Source: Serinicoccus sediminis (GTDB lineage: Bacteria > Actinomycetota > Actinomycetes > Actinomycetales > Dermatophilaceae). Taken from it: 64,000 nt of DNA. The notes beneath the pieces were generated by a model. That model was not told the origin of the DNA. It searched no databases and saw only the letters and a program-made list of their open reading frames with translations. Positions 33,729 to 40,668 of this stretch are shown piece after piece. Every line of letters begins with the position of its first letter. Position 1 is the stretch's first letter. The stretch spans positions 124,001 through 188,000 of the forward strand of contig NZ_SDVA01000007.1 in assembly GCF_004153545.1 (NCBI RefSeq), written 5' to 3'. The translations under genes and the position numbers were made by a program.

Positions 33729-35693
33729 ATGCGCGACTTCCCACCCACCGTCACCGCCTGGACCCCCGCTTCGACGCCGGCGGGTCACCGGGCCGCCATC
33801 GGCGTGCCCGACACCCGGGGGCCGGTGCGGTTCCTGTGGTGGCTGCTCCGTCAGCAGCGAGACCTCGTGCTGTTCGGCTGCCTGTGCAGCCTGCTCTGGA
33901 TGCTGCCGACGGCGCTCACGCCGTGGGTCTTCGGGCGGGCCATCGACGAGGGCATCCTCGCGGGCGACGCCTCCCGCACGGCGCTGTGGTGCGGGGTGCT
34001 GCTGCTCGTCACGCTCGTCGGGGCCAGCAGCGGCGTCTTCTACCACACCGTCGTCGTGCGCTCGTGGTTGTACGCCGCGTACGGCCAGACCCGTCTGGTC
34101 ACCCATCAGGCCACCCGGCTCGGGCACGTGCTGCCCCGCCGGGCGCCGACCGGCGAGGTCCTCAGCGTCAACGGCAGCGACGGCGACCAGTTCGGGCAGT
34201 TCATCGAGATCTTCTCGCGGCTCGTCGGCAATGTCGTGGCCTACCTGCTCGTCGCCGTCATCGTGCTGCAGATCTCGGTGCCGCTCGGCCTCGTGGTGCT
34301 GCTCGTCGCGCCCGTGCTCGTGCTGATCTCCTCGGTGCTGCTGCGTCCGTTGGCCGCCGCCCAGACGCGCGAGCGCAGCCGCGACTCCGAGCTGACCTCG
34401 ATGGCCACCGACATCGTGGCCGGGCTGCGCATCCTGCGCGGGATCGGCGGCGAGCGGATCTTCGGCGACAACTACGCCGGCCAGAGCCAGCGGGTGCGCC
34501 ACGCCGGCGTGCAGGCCGGCGCGTGGGGCGCCTTCGTCGAGGGCGTGGGCGTGCTGCTCTCCGGGCTGTTCGTCGTCGCGCTCCTGGTGCTCGGCGTCCA
34601 GCGGGTGCGCTCGGGCGACATCGAGATCGGCGACCTCGTCACCTTCCTGGGGTATGCCCTGTTCCTGGTCCAGCCGATCCGCGTCGTCTTCGAGGCGGCC
34701 CAGCAGGTCACCCGCTCGGTGGTCTCGGCCCGCAAGACCATCGGGGTCTTCGGCACCACCGACCCGTGGCCGCAGCGGGCGCCGCTGGAGAGCGACCAGC
34801 TGTGCGCGATGTCGGCCGGTGAGCTCGTGGACGAGGCGTCCGGGCTGCGGGTGCGCCCCGGCCGGCTGACGATGGTCGTGAGCGCGCTGCCCGACGAGAG
34901 CGCGCGCCTGGCGGACCGGCTCGGCCGCTACCTGCCCGCCGGTGACACCGTGCCGGCGGGCGACGACGAGGCCACGGGCCGCGTCGCCCGCCGGGCGGCC
35001 GCGGAACGGGCCCGGGTCCGGACCGAGCTCGAGGCCCGCGACGCGCGCCGTGCGCAGGAGGCCTGGGGCGTGACGCTGGGCGGCACCGACCTGGCCGAGC
35101 TGCCGCTGGACCAGGTGCGCTCGCTCGTGCTGGTCAGCGACACCGCCGCGCACGTCTTCGCGGGCACCCTGCAGGACGCGGTCGACCCGCACCGGACCCT
35201 GCGACGCGAGCAGGCGGAGGCCGCGCTGCACGCGGCCGCGGCCGAGGACGTCTACGACATCCTGCCCGGCGGTTGGCAGGGGGTGCTCGACGAGCGCGGG
35301 CGTGGCCTGTCCGGCGGGCAGCGGCAGCGGCTCGTCCTCACCCGGGCGCTGGCGGCCGACCCGCCGGTGCTCGTCCTGGTCGAGCCGACCTCGGCGGTGG
35401 ACGCCCACACCGAGGCCCGGATCGCGCAGCGGCTGCCCGGGCACCGTCGGGGCCGCACGACCGTGGTCATGACCGCCTCCCCGCTGCTGCTGCACCACGC
35501 CGACGAGGTGGCCTTCCTCGAGGACGGCCGGGTGGTCGCCACGGGGACGCACGACGACCTCGTCGCCGGGCACGCGGCATACCGCTCCACCGTCCTGCGC
35601 GGCGAGGCGCAGGACCGGCCGGCTGACCGCGGCACGCCGGGCAGCACCACGACCACCAGCACGACGACCGGCACCAGGGAGGTGACGCCATGA
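33729..35693 (+). CDS. ABC exporter subunit 1, with degenerate ATPase site
   Basis: A 654-residue half-transporter with six membrane helices followed by an ABC ATPase domain. The ATPase domain has an intact signature LSGGQRQRLVLTRALA. Its Walker A is gone: where GxxGxGKST should be, the chain reads VVSALPDESARLADRLG. Walker B lacks its aspartate (LVLVEPTSAVD) and the H-loop histidine is missing (VVMTASPLLLHHAD). Partner subunit 2 supplies the complementary parts. The C-terminus is a Thr-rich tail. It overlaps subunit 2 by 4 nt. The start at 33729 (MRDFPPTV) is preferred to 33696. The substrate is unknown. Confidence 0.88.
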   Translation: MRDFPPTVTAWTPASTPAGHRAAIGVPDTRGPVRFLWWLLRQQRDLVLFGCLCSLLWMLPTALTPWVFGRAIDEGILAGDASRTALWCGVLLLVTLVGASSGVFYHTVVVRSWLYAAYGQTRLVTHQATRLGHVLPRRAPTGEVLSVNGSDGDQFGQFIEIFSRLVGNVVAYLLVAVIVLQISVPLGLVVLLVAPVLVLISSVLLRPLAAAQTRERSRDSELTSMATDIVAGLRILRGIGGERIFGDNYAGQSQRVRHAGVQAGAWGAFVEGVGVLLSGLFVVALLVLGVQRVRSGDIEIGDLVTFLGYALFLVQPIRVVFEAAQQVTRSVVSARKTIGVFGTTDPWPQRAPLESDQLCAMSAGELVDEASGLRVRPGRLTMVVSALPDESARLADRLGRYLPAGDTVPAGDDEATGRVARRAAAERARVRTELEARDARRAQEAWGVTLGGTDLAELPLDQVRSLVLVSDTAAHVFAGTLQDAVDPHRTLRREQAEAALHAAAAEDVYDILPGGWQGVLDERGRGLSGGQRQRLVLTRALAADPPVLVLVEPTSAVDAHTEARIAQRLPGHRRGRTTVVMTASPLLLHHADEVAFLEDGRVVATGTHDDLVAGHAAYRSTVLRGEAQDRPADRGTPGSTTTTSTTTGTREVTP

Positions 35694-37645
35694 CCAGCCT
35701 GCTCGACCCCGACCTGCGCGAGCGTTCCGCGCGCACCTGGCGCGACACGGACGCCGATCCTCCGGCCCCCGTCGTGCCCGACCTCCTGCGGCCGCCCCCG
35801 CCCGGGTCGGTGGGGCTGCGCGAGCGGCACCGCCTGCTGTGGGAGCGGCACGCCCTGCGCCGGCAGCGGGCCCGCGCCCACCTCATGACCGCGCTCGACC
35901 CCGACCGGGGGATGCCCGTCGCCATCTCCCGCACGGTCGTGGCCTACCTGCGCGGCCTGCTGCGGGAGCGTTCCCGGCTGGTCGTGCTCGTCACCCTCGC
36001 CAACGGTCTCGCGGCCGCGGCCGGGCTGGCCGTGCCGCTGCTGCTCGGCCGGTTGGTCGACGCCGTCGACCAGGCCGGCGGTGACCCCGCACCCGGCGTG
36101 GTGCGCGACATCGTGATGCTCGTGGTCGTCGTCCTCGTGGCGCAGGCGGTGCTCACCTACGGCGCCAAGGCGCTCGCGGCGGTGCTCGGCCAGGGTGTGC
36201 TCGCGCAGGCCCGGGAGCACGTCATCCGGGCCGTGCTCCGGCTGCCGCTGGGCAAGGTCGAGTCGGCCAGCACCGGCGACCTCGTCACCCGGGTGACCCG
36301 CGACGTCGGCTCGATGAGCGGCGCCGTGCGCTGGGCGCTGCCCGAGTTCATCATCGGCGTCGTCACGGTGCTGCTCACCGTGGTCTTCATGGTCCTCAAC
36401 TCGTGGGCGCTGGCGCTGCCCACCCTGGTGACCGCGTCCCTGTCGCTGTGGCAGGTCCGCCGCTACCTCCAGCAGGCGCCGGCCGGCTACCTCCTGGAGG
36501 GCGCGACCTACAGCGACATCAACACCACGCTCACCGAGACCGTCGAGGGAGTCCGGACGGTCGAGGCCTACCGGCTGCAGGGCGGCCGCCGCGCCGCCGG
36601 TGTCGACGACATCGAGGTGTCCTCGCAGGCCGAGCGCTACGGCCTCGTCCTGCGCAACGTGCTCTTCGCGGTCATGGACATGGCCTTCTCGCTGCCCCGC
36701 GTCATCACCCTGGTCGTCGGCGCCTGGCTCTACTCCACCGATGCCGTGACCCTCGGGCAGATCACCACGGCCATGCTCTACATCGAGACGTTCTACGGTC
36801 CCTTCGACCGGCTGGTGGGCACCATCGACCGGCTGCAGGTCGGCGTCGCCTCCACGACCCGCCTGCTCGGCATCGCCGAGGTGCCCCCGGACCGCACGCC
36901 GGGCGAGGAGCGCCCCGAGGGCAGCACGCTGGTCGGCCGGGAGCTGCGCTACGCCTATCGCCCCGGGCACGACGTGCTGCACGGCATCGACCTCACTCTG
37001 GAGCCGGGGGAGCGGCTGGCGATCGTCGGACCCTCCGGGTCGGGCAAGTCGACCCTGGGCCGGCTCATCTCCGGCATCCACGCCCCGACCGGCGGTTCCG
37101 TGACCGTGGGCGGGGTGGAGGTGACCGAGCTGCCGCTGGAGCTGCTGCGCACCGAGGTCGCGCTCGTCACCCAGGAGCACCACGTCTTCCGCGGGTCGGT
37201 CCGCGACAACGTCGAGCTGGCCCGCGACGGCGCGGGCGAGGACGGGGTATGGCGCGCGCTCGCCACGGTGGACGCGCGCGGCTGGGTCGAGGCGCTGCCG
37301 CAGGGCCTGGACACGGTGCTGGGCTCGGGCCACCACGAGCTGACCCCGGCGCAGGCGCAGCAGATCGCGCTGGCCCGGCTCATCCTCGCCGACCCGCACA
37401 CCCTGGTCCTCGACGAGGCGACGAGCCTCATCGACCCGCGCACGGCACGCCACCTGGAGGGCTCGATGAACGCCCTGCTCACCGGGCGAACCGTCGTGGC
37501 CATCGCGCACCGCCTGCACACCGCGCACGACGCGGACCGCATCGCGGTGGTCCAGGACGGCCGGGTGGTCGAGCTGGGCAGCCACGACGAGCTCATGGCC
37601 GCGGACGGCGAGTACGCCGCGCTGTGGCGGGCCTGGACCAGCTGA
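35690..37645 (+). CDS. ABC exporter subunit 2, with ATPase-competent Walker motifs
   Basis: A 651-residue half-transporter starting inside the last codon of subunit 1 (ATGA). About 80 hydrophilic residues precede six membrane helices. Its ATPase domain keeps Walker A GPSGSGKST, Q-loop LVTQEHHVF, Walker B LVLDEATSLID and H-loop IAHRLH. Its signature is altered to LTPAQAQQIAL instead of LSGGQ. Paired with subunit 1 this leaves one complete ATP site per heterodimer, the known design of asymmetric ABC exporters. It is the last native gene before the foreign patch. Export of the neighbouring Cys-rich product is possible but there is no direct evidence. Confidence 0.9.
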   Translation: MTSLLDPDLRERSARTWRDTDADPPAPVVPDLLRPPPPGSVGLRERHRLLWERHALRRQRARAHLMTALDPDRGMPVAISRTVVAYLRGLLRERSRLVVLVTLANGLAAAAGLAVPLLLGRLVDAVDQAGGDPAPGVVRDIVMLVVVVLVAQAVLTYGAKALAAVLGQGVLAQAREHVIRAVLRLPLGKVESASTGDLVTRVTRDVGSMSGAVRWALPEFIIGVVTVLLTVVFMVLNSWALALPTLVTASLSLWQVRRYLQQAPAGYLLEGATYSDINTTLTETVEGVRTVEAYRLQGGRRAAGVDDIEVSSQAERYGLVLRNVLFAVMDMAFSLPRVITLVVGAWLYSTDAVTLGQITTAMLYIETFYGPFDRLVGTIDRLQVGVASTTRLLGIAEVPPDRTPGEERPEGSTLVGRELRYAYRPGHDVLHGIDLTLEPGERLAIVGPSGSGKSTLGRLISGIHAPTGGSVTVGGVEVTELPLELLRTEVALVTQEHHVFRGSVRDNVELARDGAGEDGVWRALATVDARGWVEALPQGLDTVLGSGHHELTPAQAQQIALARLILADPHTLVLDEATSLIDPRTARHLEGSMNALLTGRTVVAIAHRLHTAHDADRIAVVQDGRVVELGSHDELMAADGEYAALWRAWTS

Positions 37646-37909
37646 CGCACTGAAGTATCGGCGTGTGGCGGCCATCGGCACAGCGGTGCACCAGGGCCTC
37701 ATTAGAGAAGCACGCATCACAAACAACACGGCTAGCTCGCGCCGTCGCAGCGTGCCAGGATGTTAGTCTCGACGACCTGGCAAGTGGCTGTTGGTGGCTA
37801 GGGCCACTACCGCTCCTCCCCAGAAGTTGTCTCGTTAGCGCCGCTGCGACGATGCAATCTGTGCTAACCTTCTCCGATCTTCAGAGACGAGGATGGGGAG
37901 GGTGTCCAG
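37646..37909 (+). promoter_or_regulatory. 264-bp gap entering the AT-richer patch, with a possible -10 box
   Basis: Base composition drops from here onward. No gene is convincing; a 90-codon frame inside shows no features. TAACCT at 37865-37870 could be a -10 box about 40 nt before the ATG at 37910, and GGGGAGGG just upstream of that ATG is a fair ribosome site. No terminator for the ABC exporter operon is evident. Confidence 0.4.
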
Positions 37910-38416
37910 ATGTCGATGATGGTATTGGGGTATGACGGAAACTGCTCGGCGTGCGGCGGTCTTGCAGGCGCCATTCGGCGAGAAGTGGGTGATCAGCTTG
38001 AGTTGCTACCCCTTCAAGATCCTCGAATGCTGTCTTGGCGAGAAGAGATCTTCGGTAGTGATCCCCCTTGGGCTCCGACATTGATCGAAGTGCAGGAGGA
38101 CGGCCAGGCCGCTTCTGGTCATGTCGGACTGCCTCTCGCCATCAACCTCGTCCGCGTGGTCGGTCCGCGTAAGGCGCATGCGGTCGTGCGAACCATTGGG
38201 GAAGACAGACTGCGGGGCGGGCAGGGGCTTCTTGGTCGGAGGCGATTCGTGCAATTTGTCGCTGGACTGAGTGTCGGTGCCGGCACCATCATGGGGTTTC
38301 CGGCTATCGCCTCCGCAGGTCCCAGGGTCGGGAAATTGTTCAGTCCATTCGATGATCCCGCATTCTTTTCATCGCCGGTCGTGACGAGGAGACCATTAGA
38401 GACTCGAGTTTTTTGA
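37910..38416 (+). CDS. DCC-type thiol-disulfide oxidoreductase domain with Tat-like segment (first half of a frameshifted gene)
   Basis: 168 residues. YDGNCSAC (8-15) is the Y-D-G-x-C-x-x-C active site of the DCC/DUF393 thioredoxin-like family (C12, C15); the domain runs to about residue 100. Then GRRRFVQF (109-116), a hydrophobic stretch to about 131 and ASA (134-136) look like a twin-arginine export signal, oddly in mid-protein. After it comes SAGPRVGKLFSPFDDPAFF. The frame ends in TTTTTTGA; removing one T gives TRVFDGMIAEIS and joins it to the next ORF, which starts 4 nt later. AT-rich codons unlike its neighbours show transfer. Alternatively two translationally coupled genes. Confidence 0.75.
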   Translation: MSMMVLGYDGNCSACGGLAGAIRREVGDQLELLPLQDPRMLSWREEIFGSDPPWAPTLIEVQEDGQAASGHVGLPLAINLVRVVGPRKAHAVVRTIGEDRLRGGQGLLGRRRFVQFVAGLSVGAGTIMGFPAIASAGPRVGKLFSPFDDPAFFSSPVVTRRPLETRVF

Positions 38417-38420
38417 TGGC

Positions 38421-38993
38421 ATGATAGCAGAGATCTCGGCGAACGCTACGGTGGAAAAGCGCGACAGAGCACTTCATGCAGTAGATTTGATCGATGGTTC
38501 GGATCAGGCGCTTCTTCTTGAAGATGCCAATGGCAACATCTCGGTGGCGGCGAGTACCTTCGATTTAAAGGACGGCTCGCAGGTTCATACGGCAGTGATG
38601 GTCGAAAATAACGGTGTCGTGCTTCTTCACAGGAAAGAGGCAGCAGTTGGCTCGGATCATGTCGCCGTCAGTCGCTTTCGCTTAGGAGGAGGCGAACTTG
38701 ATGGGCGTAATGGACCTACGGGCACCCTCACCCTGAACGAGTATGTCTTTGATGGTACGAGAATCGAGACTCTTTCGAGTAGTTGTCCCGGCGGGTGCCC
38801 TCGTTGTTACCGGTGTGCCTGCACGTCGTACAACTTGACTTGCATGGCGCGGCAATGTTGGGGCTGCACCATTTGCTGGCTCGGTGGAGTCCAAGCATGC
38901 GTGGCTTGTGTCCTGGCCCTTTGTGGCGTTGGGTCGGCTCTCTTCTGCTGCCGTAGTTCTCGATGCCAGTATCAGCCCTCGACAAATTGCTAG
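38421..38993 (+). CDS. Cysteine-rich bacteriocin-like precursor (second half of a frameshifted gene)
   Basis: 190 residues. Residues 1-121 have no cysteine and look beta-rich. Residues 122-190 hold 16 cysteines (122, 126, 129, 132, 134, 141, 146, 149, 152, 160, 163, 168, 176, 177, 182, 190), many as CxxC, around a hydrophobic core WLGGVQACVACVLALCGVGS. This resembles disulfide-rich bacteriocins; CAC-x6-C has the spacing of CSC-x6-C in fulvocin C, and the hydrophobic Cys-rich layout recalls halocin C8. Both are recollections, not searches. It has no signal peptide or ribosome site of its own, which fits its being the continuation of the upstream Tat-containing frame. Confidence 0.7.
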   Translation: MIAEISANATVEKRDRALHAVDLIDGSDQALLLEDANGNISVAASTFDLKDGSQVHTAVMVENNGVVLLHRKEAAVGSDHVAVSRFRLGGGELDGRNGPTGTLTLNEYVFDGTRIETLSSSCPGGCPRCYRCACTSYNLTCMARQCWGCTICWLGGVQACVACVLALCGVGSALFCCRSSRCQYQPSTNC

Positions 38994-39002
38994 GACGGCC
39001 CC

Positions 39003-39446
39003 ATGAACTGGTCTCTCAGCCGCAAGGTCAACGTGGCATCGCCCGCTCACCTGCCAGCACGCCAAAACTCAAACATTGAAGTCGCAGCGCTCTGTGGCTT
39101 GACCCTGTTTCTGGGGTTGACCCTGTGGGCCCTGAGTCAGTTGCTCGGGAACTTTAGTATACGGCACGTCCTTCTCACCCTCTTACTGGCTGGGTCCGCC
39201 ACCTTTTTTTCTATGGCTCCCTTGTTGGCGGGCGGCGCTTCGCGGCGATTTTTGCTAAGTCGTGCGATTTTAGCTCTTCTCGCAATTGCTGTGTGGACTT
39301 TCACTCTCCAGGCAGACAGTGGTACCAGCGTCGCTTGGGCACTGTCTATGCTGGCGGGAATCCTCGCAATCTCTGTATTTGCCGCCATGGGAATTGCAGC
39401 GAACGGTGATGTAGAGCAACAAGGCCCGCGTGGCTCTCTTCGGTAA
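39003..39446 (+). CDS. Four-helix membrane protein, possible immunity or maturation partner
   Basis: 147 residues, starting 10 nt after the Cys-rich precursor with AGGA about 9 nt before the ATG. Four hydrophobic segments are visible, about 29-49, 55-75, 86-104 and 109-131, with a hydrophilic N-terminus and a charged tail. No cysteine pair typical of DsbB or VKOR and no catalytic motif is seen, so it is not an obvious disulfide oxidase. Composition matches the other foreign genes. Its place directly after a bacteriocin-like gene suggests immunity, which is inference. Confidence 0.65.
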   Translation: MNWSLSRKVNVASPAHLPARQNSNIEVAALCGLTLFLGLTLWALSQLLGNFSIRHVLLTLLLAGSATFFSMAPLLAGGASRRFLLSRAILALLAIAVWTFTLQADSGTSVAWALSMLAGILAISVFAAMGIAANGDVEQQGPRGSLR

Positions 39447-39531
39447 GCTGTTCCCTGCGCCAGGCCACGTCCACGAGAAGGACCTACGTCGACCGGTTAT
39501 GGACCACGTGTTCGCGCGGAGGGCCTACCGC

Positions 39532-40668
39532 GGCTCTTCTCCTGTGTGAGTGGGGTAAAGGCGGCGCGCCGACGGACTGGGCGAGGCCGGAGAGGGTCGA
39601 GGTCCCCGATGACCAGGGGGATTTCTACCTCTCGCGATGGCCAAGGGCATCGACACGTCTGAGCCGACGTCGTGCTGCCGTGCCCGGTCCATGGCCGGCG
39701 CGTACTGCCACCACTGCGACCTGCTCTTGGCGTGGATGGCCTGCACGTGACCGACGTACGGCGGGAACTGGAGCTGCTCATCATGACCGTCGAGTCAGCC
39801 TCGCAACCGACGGGGCCCGGGGCAGCGGGACGGTGGCTGTGGCGCACAGCCGCCGCGTGGTGCGGTTGGTCGACGCCCATGCTTGGAGACCCCCGGTGGT
39901 GCTGCTGTGGCGCAAGCGGCGCTACCGAAGCCGCGAGGACTCCTGCGAGGTGGCCACACTCATCGGACAGGTGCCTGACCTGGTCCAACCACGGGGCTGG
40001 CGAGGACCCACGCCACGCCGTGGGCCATCGCCCAGATCCGCTCCGGGCATGCATCGGTGCAGGGCCTGGCCCGTCAGCTCGGGGTGCGGCGGCGCACGGT
40101 CTGGTCGGCGATCAAGCCAGTCCTCGCCGCCGCGGCCGGCGACGAGACCCGCTCGTCGGCCTGACCATTCGGGGCGTGGACGAGCACGTGCGACACCACG
40201 TGTCCACCAAGGTACAGCGGGCGATACCCCCAGTCGTCGCGCTGGGCACCCGGTGCGTGGACGAGGTGAGAAGGCGGCTTCAGGACACCCGCTGGCTACC
40301 GGGGCCGCAAGGGCGAGCCGCTGTACGGGGTTCAGACCATCCTGCGGGCCGGCGCGAAGAACTCACCAACCAGCCGCCCTGGACCGAGCGGGCGTTCGCC
40401 GCCCGCGCCGAGCACGAGGTGGTCGACCTGGCAGGGCAGTGCGCAACAGAAGCTGCGCACCGCGTGCAAGCAGGTCGACAAGGCAGAGGGCCGCAAGATC
40501 GCCGAGCGCACTGCGGCCTCGTTGCCTCCTCCCGATCCCTGAGATCGCCCGCCTCGGCTTGAGCCCTGCGCATATTGCAGGACACGTTCCTGGCCTACTT
40601 CGACACCGGCGCCACCGAAACGATCAATGAACTCGTCAAGTTGCGCCTGCGCTGGCATCACTCTGTCG
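39532..40668 (+). mobile_element. Decayed ISL3-family insertion sequence, right end missing
   Basis: The left end starts with GGCTCTTC (39532-39539), the terminal sequence known for actinobacterial ISL3 elements such as IS31831. No GAAGAGCC partner is seen before the carboxyltransferase gene, so the right end is lost. The transposase inside is broken by several frameshifts and an internal deletion. The 85 bp from 39447 to 39531 hold no gene I can support. The element lies at the edge between the foreign cassette and native DNA. Confidence 0.75.
39690..40660 (+). pseudogene. ISL3-family transposase remnant
   Basis: Pieces of one transposase appear in order in different frames: GVDGLHVTDVRRELELLIMT (N-terminus), VVLLWRKRRYRSREDSCEVA (zinc-ribbon region), WAIAQIRSGHASVQGLARQL and RRRTVWSAIKPVLAAAAGDE (HTH), then GVDEHVRHHVSTK (start of the DDE core). 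These are followed by CVDEVRRRLQ, GRKGEPLYGVQTILRAGAKN, PIPEIARLG and FLAYFDTGATETINELVKL near the end. About 100 residues between HHVSTK and the CVDEVRRR segment are deleted, including a DDE residue. It cannot make an active enzyme. Confidence 0.85.

Noticed and set aside
37663-37935. A 90-codon plus-strand ORF before the DCC gene
   Set aside because: No domain, overlaps the DCC start in another frame, and its composition is not protein-like.
38682-39065. Minus-strand ORFs of 85-127 codons opposite the Cys-rich gene
   Set aside because: They mirror the plus-strand coding sequence, have no ribosome sites or domains, and the plus-strand peptide has a coherent cysteine pattern.
39003-39446. 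Membrane protein considered as a MauE, DoxX or DsbB/VKOR-type partner
   Set aside because: No redox cysteine pair and no family motif; the only cysteine lies in the first helix.
37646-40668. Prophage or integrative element
   Set aside because: No integrase, no tRNA target, no phage structural genes; only a decayed IS and a three-ORF cassette.
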